Source of the DNA: Tropicimonas sp. IMCC34011
Lineage (GTDB): Bacteria; Pseudomonadota; Alphaproteobacteria; Rhodobacterales; Rhodobacteraceae
DNA length: 64,000 nucleotides
Assembly (NCBI RefSeq): GCF_003390865.1
Contig: NZ_QMEJ01000003.1
Span: forward strand, 124,001 to 188,000
Direction: 5' to 3'
The notes beneath the pieces were generated by a model. The model saw only the letters and a program-made list of their open reading frames with translations, was not told where the DNA came from and did not search any database. Of the stretch, positions 44,604 to 54,390 are shown in pieces. Numbering within the stretch: the first letter of the stretch is position 1; each line of letters begins with the position of its first letter. The position numbers and the translations under genes were made by a program.

Positions 44604-45557
44604 ATGATCGTCGATATCCTCCTCGTCCTCGTCGGGCTGGCGGTGCTCCTCTTCGCGGGCGACGCGCTCGTGAAGGGCGCCGTCAATCTCGCGCTCAGGA
44701 TCGGCATTCCTGCGCTGATCGTCTCCCTCACCGTCGTCGCCTTCGGCACATCGGCGCCGGAGCTTCTGATCTCCGTCGCCGCGGTTCTCGACGATGCGGC
44801 CGGACTGGCGCTCGGCAATGTCGTCGGCTCCAACATCGCCAATGTGCTCCTTGTGGTCGGCGTGCCGGCGCTCGTCTTCGGGATGAGCTCCATGGGGCCA
44901 GACTCGAAGCGGTCGTTCGTCGTGATGCTGGGGGCGACGGCGATCTTCATCGCGATGGCCTTCACTGGGCCGTTCACCTGGATCCACGGCCTGATCCTTC
45001 TGGCGCTCCTCGCAGCGGTGCTGACCGACTCCGCGCTCGATGCGCGGCGCCACCGGAAGGCAAGTAAGGCGAAGGCCCCCGAGGAGGATCTTGAAGGTGC
45101 CGATGCGTCGATGTCCGGCAAGAAAATCGCGCTCTACCTCGTCATCGGCCTCGTCGGCCTTCCCATAGGCGCGCAGATCCTCGTGACATCCGCCGTCTCC
45201 ATCGCCGAGACGCTGAATATCCCGGACACGGTGATCGGCCTCACGCTCGTTGCCATCGGCACGTCGCTGCCGGAGCTCGCGACGACCTTCTCCGCGGTGA
45301 AACAGCGGCAGGCGGACGTGGCGATCGGCAACGTGATCGGCTCGAACATCTTCAACCTGCTCGGCATCATCGGCGTCGCGGCTCTCGTCGGCCCGATCCC
45401 CGTCGACCCCCAGATGCTGCGGGTGGACCTCTGGGTCATGGCGGCCGCCGCGCTCCTGCTCCTGCCGGCCGTGATGTGGCAGAAACGCATGGGCCGCGTC
45501 TTCGGCGGCGTGCTCCTCGTTCTCTACGCCGCCTATCTCGTGGCCGTCGTGGCATGA
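44604..45557 (+). CDS. Calcium/sodium antiporter (CaxA/YrbG type)
   Basis: This 317-residue membrane protein has about ten helices in two inverted halves. The alpha repeats are VAFGTSAPELLISV with GNVVGSNIANVLLVVG, and VAIGTSLPELATTF with GNVIGSNIFNLLGIIG. The GTS-PEL motifs line the cation path, and the central loop is charged. It is a K-independent YrbG-like exchanger that exports calcium in exchange for sodium or protons. The ATG at 44604 follows a GGAGAAAAG site. It overlaps the next SDR gene by 4 bases. Confidence 0.9.
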   Translation: MIVDILLVLVGLAVLLFAGDALVKGAVNLALRIGIPALIVSLTVVAFGTSAPELLISVAAVLDDAAGLALGNVVGSNIANVLLVVGVPALVFGMSSMGPDSKRSFVVMLGATAIFIAMAFTGPFTWIHGLILLALLAAVLTDSALDARRHRKASKAKAPEEDLEGADASMSGKKIALYLVIGLVGLPIGAQILVTSAVSIAETLNIPDTVIGLTLVAIGTSLPELATTFSAVKQRQADVAIGNVIGSNIFNLLGIIGVAALVGPIPVDPQMLRVDLWVMAAAALLLLPAVMWQKRMGRVFGGVLLVLYAAYLVAVVA

Positions 45558-46333
45558 AGCGCGCGCTTGTCACAGGCGCCGGCCAGCGGCTCGGCCGGGC
45601 GATGGCGCTCTACCTCGCGGGGCGGGGCCTCGACGTTGCTGTTCACTACAACGGCTCCGGGCAGGAAGCGGAGGCCGTGGCGGGCGAGATCCGCGCAATG
45701 GGGCTGACGGCCGTGACCGTCCAGGCGGACTTCCTCGATCGCGCAGCCGTCCGCGGCCTCGTTCCGGATGCCGCCGACGCCCTTGGGGGGCCGCTCGATC
45801 TTCTGGTGAACAACGCCTCGATCTTCGAGTATGACCGCCTTGCAAGCGCGACGCCCGAGAGCTGGGACCGGCACATGCGCTCCAACCTCGAAGCACCTTT
45901 CTGGCTTCTGCAATCCTTCGCGGAGCGTGCTTCCAAGGCGGAAACGGATGCGGCCGGCGAGCCCGTCTCCCGCGCGCTATGCGTGAACATGGTGGACCAG
46001 CGCGTCCGCAAGCTGACGCCGCATTTCGCGACCTACACCCTCGCCAAGGACGCACTCTGGACGCTGACCCGAACGGCCGCGCGGGACCTCGCGCCGGATA
46101 TCCGCGTCAACGCCATCGGCCCCGGGCCGACGATGAAGGCCGCCGGCCAGTCCGAGGAGCACTACCGCCGTCAGCGGGCTGCCACGATCCTCGGGCGCGG
46201 GGCCGATCCGGACGATATCTGCGCGGCGCTGGGGTATTTTTTGGACGCCAAGGCGGTGACCGGCCAGCTTCTCTGCGTCGACGGGGGACAGCATCTCAAC
46301 TGGCGAACGCCGGACATGGCTGGCGGCGACTAG
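45554..46333 (+). CDS. SDR oxidoreductase, pteridine-reductase-like
   Basis: This 259-residue classical SDR has the nucleotide motif TGAGQRLG, which fits the TGxxxRxG form seen in pteridine reductases and FolM-type dihydromonapterin reductases. The active-site pair is in FATYTLAKDAL (Tyr and Lys), and NNASIF marks the NNAG region. Its substrate may therefore be a pterin, but this is inferred from motif resemblance. The ATG overlaps the exchanger gene (ATGA). Confidence 0.82.
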   Translation: MKRALVTGAGQRLGRAMALYLAGRGLDVAVHYNGSGQEAEAVAGEIRAMGLTAVTVQADFLDRAAVRGLVPDAADALGGPLDLLVNNASIFEYDRLASATPESWDRHMRSNLEAPFWLLQSFAERASKAETDAAGEPVSRALCVNMVDQRVRKLTPHFATYTLAKDALWTLTRTAARDLAPDIRVNAIGPGPTMKAAGQSEEHYRRQRAATILGRGADPDDICAALGYFLDAKAVTGQLLCVDGGQHLNWRTPDMAGGD

Positions 46334-46478
46334 CCGGTATCCGCTGCCCCGACGGCAAGAAGTTGCCAAGACGGCAGAAGGGCGTCCTCGCGGACCCGTT
46401 TATTGGCAAATCTTTACAATAGGTTAACGCCAACTGGATAATAAATGACATGGAATCAATGACTTGTGTTTGGACCAT

Positions 46479-46496
46479 CTGTCACAGAACCGTCAC
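46479..46496 (+). promoter_or_regulatory. Candidate Pho box upstream of uvrC
   Basis: CTGTCAC and CCGTCAC, separated by AGAA, form two 7-base direct repeats spaced 11 bases apart, as in PhoB sites (consensus CTGTCAT). They match at 7 and 6 of 7 positions if the last base may be C or T. It lies about 130 bases upstream of the uvrC start and points towards it. Confidence 0.5.
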
Positions 46497-46550
46497 TTAG
46501 CGCTTGACCCGGGCGGCGCGATGAGGCTGGGGCGGGCGTTATCCCCCGGC

Positions 46551-46559
46551 TTATCCACA
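46551..46559 (+). promoter_or_regulatory. DnaA-box-like sequence
   Basis: TTATCCACA matches the consensus DnaA box. It is a single copy and is followed by a perfect 15-base palindrome (46555-46569, CCACAGA and TCTGTGG around one base). It could allow DnaA to affect uvrC expression; one box alone does not make an origin. Confidence 0.4.
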
Positions 46560-46627
46560 GAATCTGTGGGTGGCTTCCAGACTTGTCCCCCGGCCTTTGA
46601 TCTGGCCCTTCAGGATTGGAGCACGCG

Positions 46628-48538
46628 ATGACGGATCCCCGCGCCACCGGCGAAGCGCCCATGACCGAGGACAGCCGCCCGGCGCCCGACGGCCCGCGTG
46701 GGTATGAGTGCGTCAAAAGCTATCTCAGGACGCTGGACAGCTCTCCCGGCGTCTACCGCATGCTCGATTCCGAAAGCCGCGTTCTCTATGTCGGGAAGGC
46801 GCGGAACCTCAAGGCGCGGGTCTCCAGCTACTCACGCCCCTCACCGCAGCACTCTCCCCGGATCTCCCGCATGATCCTGGACACCGCCGCGATGATGTTC
46901 CTCACGACGCGGACGGAGGTGGAGGCGCTGCTGCTCGAGCAGAACCTCATCAAGCAGCTCAAGCCCCGTTACAACGTGCTGATGCGGGACGACAAATCGT
47001 TCCCGAACATCCTCGTCTCGAAGGACCATGCCTTTCCGCAGATCAAGAAGCATCGCGGCGCGCGGACGGAAAAGGGCTCGTATTACGGCCCCTTCGCGAG
47101 CGCCGGCGCCGTGAACCGCACGCTGAACCAGCTGCAGAAGGTCTTCCTGCTCCGCAACTGTTCGGATTCGGTGTTCGAGAGCCGCACGCGTCCATGCCTG
47201 CTGCACCAGATCAAGCGCTGCAGCGCTCCCTGTACCGGTCATATCGACGCCGAAAGCTATACCGGCCTCGTCCGCGATGCGGAGCGCTTCCTTCAAGGCA
47301 AGAGCACCGACGTGCAGGGCCAGCTCGCGAAGGAGATGGCGGAGGCATCCGAGGCGATGGAGTTCGAGCGCGCAGCCGCGATCCGGGACCGGATCCGCGC
47401 GCTCACGCAGGTGCAGGGCGTTCAGGGGATCAATCCAAGGGGCGTCGCTGAGGCCGATATCGTCGCGCTGCACATGGAGGGAGGGCAGGCCTGCGTGCAG
47501 GTCTTCTTCATCCGTGCGCACCAGAACTGGGGCAACCGGGACTACTATCCCCGTCTCGGCGGCGTGGAGAGTCCGACAGAGGTCCTCGAAGCGTTCCTCG
47601 GCCAGTTCTATTCCGGCAAGGAGCCGCCCCGGCAACTCCTGCTGTCGCACGACATCGAGGAGCGGGAGCTGATGGAGACGGCGCTTGGGGAGAAGGCCGG
47701 CCGCAAGGTCTCCATCCTCGTGCCGCAGCGCGGTGAAAAGGCGGAGCTCGTCGAGAGCGCGTCCCGCAACGCCCGCGAGAGCCTGGCTCGGCGCATGTCC
47801 GAAAGCGCGGCGCAGACGAAGCTTCTCGCCGGGCTGGCGGAGGCGCTGGACCTGCCGGCGCCGCCCTCCCGCATCGAGGTCTACGACAACTCTCACATTC
47901 AGGGCACGAACGCCGTCGGCGGCATGATCGTCGCGGGGCCGGAGGGCTTCCTGAAGAGCCAGTACCGCAAGTTCAACATCAAGGGCACCGAGCTGACCCC
48001 CGGAGACGATTTCGGGATGATGAAGGAAGTCCTGACACGTCGGTTCCAGCGCCTCCTGAAGGAGGACCCGGACCGGCAGGGCGAGACCTGGCCGGATCTT
48101 CTGCTGATCGATGGCGGCGCGGGGCAGGTCTCTGCAGTGGCCGAGATCATGGCCGACCTCGGTGTCGAGGATGTGCCCTTCGTCGGCGTGGCCAAGGGCA
48201 TCGACCGCGATGCCGGCAAGGAGGAGTTCCACCGGCCGAGGGGCCGACCCTTCGCGCTCCGCCACAACGATCCGGTGCTCTACTTCGTGCAGCGGATGAG
48301 GGACGAGGCCCACCGCTTCGCCATCGGTGCGCACAGGCAGAAGCGGGCCAAGGGCGTCGGCGCGACCCCGCTCGACGATATCCCGGGCGTCGGCGCGGGC
48401 CGCAAGCGCGCGCTGCTGACGCATTTCGGATCGGCGAAGGCTGTCTCCCGCGCGGACCTTGCCGATCTGAAAGCGGTGGACGGGATCAGCGCTGGCCTCG
48501 CGGAGAAGATCTACGACTTCTTCCACGAGCGCGGCTGA
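46628..48538 (+). CDS. uvrC: Excinuclease ABC subunit C
   Basis: This 636-residue protein makes both incisions in nucleotide excision repair. Domains in order are an N-terminal GIY-YIG nuclease ([24 protein letters not shown]), a cysteine-rich segment ([15 protein letters not shown]), a UVR motif (about 225-255), a RNase H-like endonuclease core ([23 protein letters not shown]) and C-terminal helix-hairpin-helix motifs ([15 protein letters not shown]). The ATG at 46628 follows a GGA-rich site; an in-frame TTG is 12 bases earlier. It is not followed by pgsA as in some relatives. Confidence 0.96.
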   Translation: MTDPRATGEAPMTEDSRPAPDGPRGYECVKSYLRTLDSSPGVYRMLDSESRVLYVGKARNLKARVSSYSRPSPQHSPRISRMILDTAAMMFLTTRTEVEALLLEQNLIKQLKPRYNVLMRDDKSFPNILVSKDHAFPQIKKHRGARTEKGSYYGPFASAGAVNRTLNQLQKVFLLRNCSDSVFESRTRPCLLHQIKRCSAPCTGHIDAESYTGLVRDAERFLQGKSTDVQGQLAKEMAEASEAMEFERAAAIRDRIRALTQVQGVQGINPRGVAEADIVALHMEGGQACVQVFFIRAHQNWGNRDYYPRLGGVESPTEVLEAFLGQFYSGKEPPRQLLLSHDIEERELMETALGEKAGRKVSILVPQRGEKAELVESASRNARESLARRMSESAAQTKLLAGLAEALDLPAPPSRIEVYDNSHIQGTNAVGGMIVAGPEGFLKSQYRKFNIKGTELTPGDDFGMMKEVLTRRFQRLLKEDPDRQGETWPDLLLIDGGAGQVSAVAEIMADLGVEDVPFVGVAKGIDRDAGKEEFHRPRGRPFALRHNDPVLYFVQRMRDEAHRFAIGAHRQKRAKGVGATPLDDIPGVGAGRKRALLTHFGSAKAVSRADLADLKAVDGISAGLAEKIYDFFHERG

Positions 48539-48605
48539 TCAGGCAGCGCGCCTGCTTCGTCATGCGGAGCGAAAGACGCTCGCCGACGGCACGAAAGAGG
48601 CGCGC

Positions 48606-48983
48606 CTAGTCCGTGCTCTCGAGGCAATGCCGGCGGAAGGCCCGCTTCAGCATGTCCAGTTCCGCGCGCAGAAGATCGATCTCGGCGCGCAGGTCCTCGT
48701 CGAGCGGCGCGCCGGCGACTATGGCGAAGCTTGCGAGCATGTCACCCGTCTCCTCGTCCCGCACGACGATGGTTCGCACGCCGTCCGACAGCAACTCGGC
48801 GGGGATGGCCAGCCGCGCCTCCCAGGTGCCGGGGCGGCCGGGATCCGCGGTCACGTCCGGTGCGGGCAGCGCGTCGCCGGCGCTTTTAGCGGCGAGGCGC
48901 GGCGGATCGGTGCGGCCGTTCCCCTCGAGGGTCGCGATCCAGGTTCCGGCGCGGAGGGCGGACGCGCCCAGCGTGAGGGTCAT
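48606..48983 (-). CDS. Conserved hypothetical protein downstream of the DUF6478 gene
   Basis: This 125-residue protein has no signal peptide. Its first part is beta-rich with Gly and Thr. Its end is a probable coiled-coil helix (about 95-122, EDLRAEIDLLRAELDMLKRAF). The ATG has AGGA about 7 bases upstream. It is separated by only 11 bases from the DUF6478 gene upstream and probably works with it. I recognise no named domain. Confidence 0.65.
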   Translation of the reverse strand: MTLTLGASALRAGTWIATLEGNGRTDPPRLAAKSAGDALPAPDVTADPGRPGTWEARLAIPAELLSDGVRTIVVRDEETGDMLASFAIVAGAPLDEDLRAEIDLLRAELDMLKRAFRRHCLESTD

Positions 48984-48994
48984 GGCAGGTCCTT

Positions 48995-49768
48995 TCAGAG
49001 CTCGGCGCGGCGGCGACGGGTGAAGGTCAGGTCCCGGATCAGGATCTGGTTCAGTTCCGGCCCCTCGAAGATCAGATCGATCCAGGCCTGCTCCACCCTT
49101 TTCTCGTTCAGGTCGGAATATGCGAGGTCGAACTCCACCATCGCCTCGTCCCGGCCGAGCGGAATCTCCCGTACGAGCTGCTCGGTGTTGGGCCCGTGGC
49201 GCACGTTGAGGCGCGCGAACAGCTCGAGCGGCTTCTCCGTCTCGGCCGCGATGCGAAGACCGAGGAGGTGGCGGCGGGTGAGGCCGCTGGCGGCGTCTCG
49301 AGGCAGGTTCAGGACGAGGCTGAGGAAGGAGCCGTCGAAGGCGAAGACGTCCATCCTCAGACCGAACCGCGCGAGGTCGAGAGCGCCGGTATTGCGGACC
49401 TGACGCAGGCTGAGCTCGCTGACGCGGCAGTCGTGGAAGACCGTGAGTTCGGAGCCGACCGCCTGCCGGCTCTCGATGGCGGCGAGGCCGGGCGGATGGA
49501 CCGGCCCGGTCCAGAGTTCGGGGCGCCAGGCCCAGTCCGTTCCGAGCGGCTTTTGGATCGCACCGTGCGCTTGCCCGCTGAGGCCCAGCCGTCCCTCGGC
49601 TGCGTGCAGGACGCGGTCGAGCTCGCGGCGCAGGACCCGCGCTTCGCTGCGCGCCCGTTTGAGCTCGGCGGGCTCCATGGTCGGGGCGGTCTCGGCGGCC
49701 CGGCGCCAGCGCCTGAGAGCGCGCTGTCCCGCGATCCGGTCGAGTCCTGAGCCGAACCTGCCTGCCAT
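48995..49768 (-). CDS. DUF6478 family protein
   Basis: This 257-residue protein resembles the DUF6478 family, which is common in Rhodobacteraceae. It begins with a basic, helix-forming segment (about 10-65) followed by beta-rich sequence (TVFHDCRVSELSLRQVRN, MDVFAFDGSFLSLVLNLP). There is no signal peptide or membrane segment. It may bind carbohydrate or nucleotide, but nothing is proven. It is followed by a coiled-coil protein gene, probably in the same transcript. Confidence 0.72.
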   Translation of the reverse strand: MAGRFGSGLDRIAGQRALRRWRRAAETAPTMEPAELKRARSEARVLRRELDRVLHAAEGRLGLSGQAHGAIQKPLGTDWAWRPELWTGPVHPPGLAAIESRQAVGSELTVFHDCRVSELSLRQVRNTGALDLARFGLRMDVFAFDGSFLSLVLNLPRDAASGLTRRHLLGLRIAAETEKPLELFARLNVRHGPNTEQLVREIPLGRDEAMVEFDLAYSDLNEKRVEQAWIDLIFEGPELNQILIRDLTFTRRRRAEL

Positions 49769-49852
49769 GCCGCCGCGCCTTCACCGCATTGAGACCGATC
49801 TTGCGCGGGTGCCTCGCAGAGCCGCGCAAGATCGGAGGGTAACGTGAGCCTC

Positions 49853-51616
49853 TTAAAGGTCCATGTAAACGTGGGTCTCGGCGGACGCGCCGGGATGCGT
49901 GACCGCGCCGTACCGCGCTCCGCCGACGAGCTGGGCGAACTTGAAGAGCGCGCCGGAGGCGTAGTTGGTCGGCTTCGGCCCGGCCCACTCGTCCTTCCGC
50001 GCGGCGAGGTCGGCCTCGGAGAGGTCGACGTCGATCTTCCCGGTCACCGCGTCGATGGTGATCATGTCACCTGTCTTCAGCAGAGCGATGGGGCCGCCAT
50101 GGGCCGCTTCGGGTCCGACGTGACCGACGCAGAAGCCGCGCGTGGCGCCCGAGAAGCGGCCATCGGTGATGAGCGCGACCTTCTTGCCCATGCCCTGCCC
50201 GGAGAGGGCGGCGGTGGTGGACAGCATCTCGCGCATGCCGGGGCCGCCGGCGGGGCCCTCGTTGCGGATCACGATGACCTCGCCTTCCTCGTACTCGCGG
50301 TTCTGCACGGCCTCGAACGCCTCTTCCTCGCATTCGAAGACGCGGGCGGGGCCGGTGAAGACCTGCTCTTCGGCGGACATGCCGGCCACCTTCACGATCG
50401 CCCCGTCGGGAGCGATATTGCCGCGCAGCCCGACGACGCCGCCGGTCTTCGTGATCGGGGTCTCGATCGGGTAGATCACCTTGCGGTCGGGCTCGCCGGC
50501 GGTGCGGTCCAGCTCTTCGCCGATGCTCAGGCCGGAGGCGGTGATGCAATCCTCGTGGATGAGGCCGGCCTTGCGCAGCTCCTTCATGACGACCGGAATG
50601 CCGCCGGCATTGTAGAGATCCTTCGCGACGTACTGGCCGCCGGGCTTGAGATCCACGAAGTAGGGGGTGTCGTGGAAGATCTCGCAGACGTCGAAGAGGT
50701 CGAAGTCGATCCCGGCCTCGTTGGCGATGGCCGGCAGGTGCAGGCCGGCATTCGTCGATCCGCCGGTGCAGGCGACGACGCGGGCGGCGTTTTCCAGGCT
50801 CTTGCGGGTGACGATGTCGCGGGCGCGGATGTTCTTCTCGATGAGGGACATCACCGCTTCGCCCGAGGCGGTCGCATACTGGTCCCGGCTCTCGTAGGGC
50901 GCGGGCGTGCCCGAGGAGTTGAAGAGCGCGAGGCCGATGGCCTCGGAGACACACGCCATCGTGTTCGCGGTGAACTGTCCGCCACAGGCGCCGGCCGACG
51001 GGCAGGCGACCCGCTCGAGGATGGCGAGAGCGGCGTCCGACAGGGTGCCGTTCTGGTGACGGCCGACCGCCTCGAACATGTCCTGCACGGTCAGGTCGCG
51101 GGTCGCGAAATCCTCGGGCACGTCGGCGCCGGCGGGGACTTTCCCGGGCAGGATCGAGCCGCCGTAGATGAAGACCGAGGGAACGTTCAGGCGGACCATC
51201 GCCATCATCATTCCGGGCAGGGACTTGTCGCAGCCGGCGAGGCCGACGAGCGCATCGTAGCAATGCCCGCGCATGGTCAGCTCGACCGTGTCGGCGATGG
51301 CCTCGCGGGAGGCGAGCGAGGAGCGCATGCCCTCATGGCCCATCGCGATGCCATCGGTGACGGTGATCGTGGTGAACTCGCGCGGCGTGCCGGCGGCGGC
51401 CTTGACGCCGAGCTTCACTGCCTGCGCCTGACGCGACAGGGAGATGTTGCAGGGCGCGGCTTCGTTCCAGCAGGTGGCGACGCCGACGAAGGGACGGTCG
51501 ATCTCCTCCTCGCTGAGACCCATCGCGTAGTAATAGGAGCGGTGTGGGGCGCGGGACGGTCCTTCCGTCACATGCCGGCTGGGCAGTTTGGACTTGTCGC
51601 TCTTGCTCTTCAGCAT
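49853..51616 (-). CDS. ilvD: Dihydroxy-acid dehydratase
   Basis: This 587-residue enzyme of valine, isoleucine and pantothenate synthesis dehydrates 2,3-dihydroxy acids to 2-keto acids. The iron-sulfur cysteines are in [22 protein letters not shown] and [14 protein letters not shown], the pattern of true IlvD and not of sugar-acid dehydratases. The ATG at 51616 is preceded by GGGGAG, and the longer in-frame ATG has an unrelated Arg-rich extension. It is the second IlvD/Edd paralogue in the window. Confidence 0.94.
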   Translation of the reverse strand: MLKSKSDKSKLPSRHVTEGPSRAPHRSYYYAMGLSEEEIDRPFVGVATCWNEAAPCNISLSRQAQAVKLGVKAAAGTPREFTTITVTDGIAMGHEGMRSSLASREAIADTVELTMRGHCYDALVGLAGCDKSLPGMMMAMVRLNVPSVFIYGGSILPGKVPAGADVPEDFATRDLTVQDMFEAVGRHQNGTLSDAALAILERVACPSAGACGGQFTANTMACVSEAIGLALFNSSGTPAPYESRDQYATASGEAVMSLIEKNIRARDIVTRKSLENAARVVACTGGSTNAGLHLPAIANEAGIDFDLFDVCEIFHDTPYFVDLKPGGQYVAKDLYNAGGIPVVMKELRKAGLIHEDCITASGLSIGEELDRTAGEPDRKVIYPIETPITKTGGVVGLRGNIAPDGAIVKVAGMSAEEQVFTGPARVFECEEEAFEAVQNREYEEGEVIVIRNEGPAGGPGMREMLSTTAALSGQGMGKKVALITDGRFSGATRGFCVGHVGPEAAHGGPIALLKTGDMITIDAVTGKIDVDLSEADLAARKDEWAGPKPTNYASGALFKFAQLVGGARYGAVTHPGASAETHVYMDL

Positions 51617-51885
51617 GGCTCGGCTCCCCGGGGTCTGACGCTCTCGTATGATCCCGCGTGGCATAGACCCGGCCTCCAAGCGGAGCAAGCGCGAAGGGGG
51701 GAGGGCAGGGGCGATCCGGCCGGACGGCGGCCCGATGGCCCGTCCGGACGACCGCGATGCGACATGCGGACGGCAGGCCGGGATCGGATCGCCCGCGGTT
51801 CAGGCGGAGGCCGCGCCCCGGCTGACATGTCCCGGCCGCCAAAGGCCCGTTGCCGCGCCGGCGCCGCTCGCCTAGGCATCGGCGG

Positions 51886-52752
51886 ATGAGACACCGCCGC
51901 CTTCGAGATTTCGCCGCACCTGCGCGCCAGGCCTGCGCGCCGTGGCAGACGGTGGCCGGCGCGCTGATTGCGATCCTGTCGGGAATCGCGCTCGTCCAGC
52001 TTCTGATCATGACGCTGACGTCCCTGACGGCCGGCTCGGCGCAGGGCTGGTTCACCGGGCCGGGACCGATGCCGGCTGTCATCAATATTTCGCTCTTCGG
52101 TCTCTTCGCGGCCGGGCTCGCGATTTCGCTCCGCGCGATCCACGACCGGGGGCTGCTCTCCGCCGCCGGCTCCCTGCCCGACGCGCTCGACGATGCCCGG
52201 CGGGTTGCCGTGCCGGTGGCGTTTCTCGTGGGGCTGGTGCTGCTCCTGCCGCAGGCGGGCGGAACGGCGCGCACGCCGCTTCCCTTCGGGGCCTGGCTCC
52301 TGCTTCTGCCGCTGTCCCTCGCCGCCGTGATGCTGCAGGCCGCGACGATGGAGATCTTTTTCCGTGGCTACCTCGCGCAGCAGATCGCCGCGCGCTGGCC
52401 CGAAGGTCCGTGGTGGGCCGTGGTGCCCGCGGCGATCTCCGCGCTGGCCTATCTGCCCTCCGGCGGGCCGCCCGAGGCGGCGTGGCTGGGACTGATCTGG
52501 GGCGGCGCCTTCGGCCTTGCCGCGGCGGATCTGACCGGGCGGACGGGGACGATCGGGGCGGCCGTGGCGCTGACCGCGGTGGTGAACGCGGCGGGACTGG
52601 TCTTCGTGACGTCGGGCGCGTCGATGTCCCCCCTCGCGCTCTGGCATGCGGGGTCCGCGCTTCAGGAGGCCGGTGTGGTCCTGACGGCGGCGACGGACCT
52701 CACGCTCCTTCTCGTGCTGTGGCTGGCGGCGCGGCTGGCCCTTCGGGTCTGA
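51886..52752 (+). CDS. CPBP-like membrane protein lacking catalytic residues
   Basis: This 288-residue protein has about eight hydrophobic segments and the CPBP (CAAX protease-like) fold. The usual EExxxR motif reads MEIFFRGYL, where the first Glu is Met. The second-motif His is absent near ALAYLPSG, and in the third motif HxxxN the His is Thr (TAVVN). Three of the expected metal or catalytic residues are thus missing, so proteolysis is unlikely. It may have kept a chaperone-like or membrane role. The start at 51886 gives a basic N-terminus followed by the first helix. Confidence 0.75.
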   Translation: MRHRRLRDFAAPARQACAPWQTVAGALIAILSGIALVQLLIMTLTSLTAGSAQGWFTGPGPMPAVINISLFGLFAAGLAISLRAIHDRGLLSAAGSLPDALDDARRVAVPVAFLVGLVLLLPQAGGTARTPLPFGAWLLLLPLSLAAVMLQAATMEIFFRGYLAQQIAARWPEGPWWAVVPAAISALAYLPSGGPPEAAWLGLIWGGAFGLAAADLTGRTGTIGAAVALTAVVNAAGLVFVTSGASMSPLALWHAGSALQEAGVVLTAATDLTLLLVLWLAARLALRV

Positions 52753-52754
52753 GC

Positions 52755-54116
52755 CTAGTCGAGCGCTCCCCCGCGGGCCGGCCCCACGCCGTCGCTTGTC
52801 CCGTCGCCCGCTTCCGTCCGGAGCGTGGAGCCTTCGAGCACGCGGACCTCCCGCTGCGGGAAGGGAATGGTGATGCCGTTGTCCTTGAAGGCGTCCCAGA
52901 GTGCCAGGAAGACGTTGCCGCGGATGTTCGTCAGACCGCCGGTCGGATCCATGATCCAGAAGCGCAGGATGTAGTCCACGCTCGAATCGCCGAAGCCGAC
53001 GATGTGGCAGACGGGCGGGCGCGCGGAGATCACCCGCTCCGTCCGTGAGGCGGCCTCGATGGCGAGGCGACGCACCAGATGCGGATCGTCCCCGTAGGAG
53101 ACGCCGAAATAGACGTCGAGCCGGACGAAGTTGTTGGTATGGGACCAGTTCACCACCTGCTGGGTGATCAGGTCCTCGTTGGGAATGAGGTATTCCTTTC
53201 CGTCCCGCGTGGTGATCGAGACGTAGCGGGCGCCGAGAGAGTTGATCCAGCCGAAGGTGTTGCCGACGGTGATGACGTCCCCCGGCTTGATCGACTTGTC
53301 GAGCAGGATGATGATGCCGGAGACAAGGTTGGAGACGACCTTCTGCAGGCCGAAGCCGAGACCGACGCCGATGGCGCCGGACAGGACGGCAAGGCCGGTG
53401 AGGTCGAACCCGACGGCCTTGAGCCCGATGAAGAGCGCCGCGCCATAGAGCGCGACCTGCAGGAACTTCACCGCCAGAACCTGCATCGAGGGGCTGATCT
53501 CCTCGTTGCGACGGATCCGGCCCGAGATGGCGCCGGCTATGAACCGCGCGGCCGCGATCAGCAGGCCGACAATCGCCACCGCCTTCACGATCATCAGAAG
53601 GGAGAGGCGGAACTGCCCGAATTCCAGCGCCATCCCGTCCAGTACGCTGGACGCGATGTCGAGCAGGCCGAGGTAATAGAGCGTCACGACGATCCACGCG
53701 CCCCACGCCACCAGCCGCCGCAGCACCACGTTGCGGATGAGCCGCGCGGCGAAGCCGACGACGAGCCAGGCGGTCGCGATGGAGGCGGTGAGCTCCAGCA
53801 GGTAGCGGGAGGACGGCCAGGGGCTGATCTCCGCGACGACGAGGTTTGCGACATAGATCATCGCGACGAAGGAGATGATCCGGATTCGCTGCTGGATCGT
53901 GAGGAGGACGCGCAGGCGCCACTTGGTTTCGCCCTCGAGGGTGCGCATCCAGGACCGCATCCTGGGCGAGAGCCACATGCGGATCAGCTGCGCGATCAGC
54001 GCGAGGACGGCGATTACGCCGATCTGGTAGAGCTGCTTTCGCCCCGTGAGCGTGCCGGCGAAGCCCGAGATGTCGGACCACGCGCTCAGAAGGAGCCTGG
54101 AGAAGTCGCTGTCCAT
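52755..54116 (-). CDS. MscS-family mechanosensitive channel
   Basis: This 453-residue protein is a small-conductance mechanosensitive channel with about five to six membrane helices. The pore helix segment IGVGLGFGLQKVVSNLVSG (about residues 237-255) matches MscS TM3. A beta domain follows (PGDVITVGNTFGWI, YLIPNEDLITQ) and then a cytoplasmic vestibule. The first 190 residues add extra helices compared with E. coli MscS. The ATG at 54116 gives MDSDFSRLLLS; a longer in-frame extension of 26 residues is less credible. It protects against osmotic downshock. Confidence 0.88.
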   Translation of the reverse strand: MDSDFSRLLLSAWSDISGFAGTLTGRKQLYQIGVIAVLALIAQLIRMWLSPRMRSWMRTLEGETKWRLRVLLTIQQRIRIISFVAMIYVANLVVAEISPWPSSRYLLELTASIATAWLVVGFAARLIRNVVLRRLVAWGAWIVVTLYYLGLLDIASSVLDGMALEFGQFRLSLLMIVKAVAIVGLLIAAARFIAGAISGRIRRNEEISPSMQVLAVKFLQVALYGAALFIGLKAVGFDLTGLAVLSGAIGVGLGFGLQKVVSNLVSGIIILLDKSIKPGDVITVGNTFGWINSLGARYVSITTRDGKEYLIPNEDLITQQVVNWSHTNNFVRLDVYFGVSYGDDPHLVRRLAIEAASRTERVISARPPVCHIVGFGDSSVDYILRFWIMDPTGGLTNIRGNVFLALWDAFKDNGITIPFPQREVRVLEGSTLRTEAGDGTSDGVGPARGGALD

Positions 54117-54207
54117 CTGAGGTCCGGCTCCCCGCATTCCACATGTCGAGCGCTCTGCGGAGTTAGCCTGCCACGAGCGGCGCGCAATGCTCAAGCGCGG
54201 GAACGGA

Positions 54208-54390
54208 TCAGCGGGGAGCTTGCTCGGGCGCCGTGACCGTGCTGTCGGCGGGAAGCGGCGCCAGCGCCTCCGGACCCTGCACCGGGCCGCGGCGCTGCCA
54301 CGCCCCGTTCGTCACCGCCACGACGCAGGCGCCCGCGACGAGACCCGCGATCAGCACGACATGCGTGAGGTTGTAGACGTGCCTCGTCAT
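54208..54390 (-). CDS. Small membrane protein of unknown function
   Basis: This 60-residue protein has one hydrophobic helix (about 9-26, LTHVVLIAGLVAGACVVAV) and a short Pro/Ala-rich tail. A GGAG site lies 9 bases before the ATG. It is upstream of the MscS gene on the same strand and about 90 bases away from it. No family was recognised. Confidence 0.55.
   Translation of the reverse strand: MTRHVYNLTHVVLIAGLVAGACVVAVTNGAWQRRGPVQGPEALAPLPADSTVTAPEQAPR

Larger units (their letters stand above)
46334..46627. other. 294-base AT-rich non-coding region upstream of uvrC
   Basis: No credible gene is present. Compared with its surroundings the first 150 bases are AT-rich. The region holds a Pho-box-like repeat, a DnaA-box-like sequence and a 15-base palindrome (listed separately). 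It is the main promoter region for uvrC. Confidence 0.6.

Noticed and set aside
46334-46627. Chromosomal replication origin (DnaA box, AT-rich stretch, palindrome)
   Set aside because: Only one consensus DnaA box was found and there are no typical origin neighbours such as dnaA, hemE or parAB.
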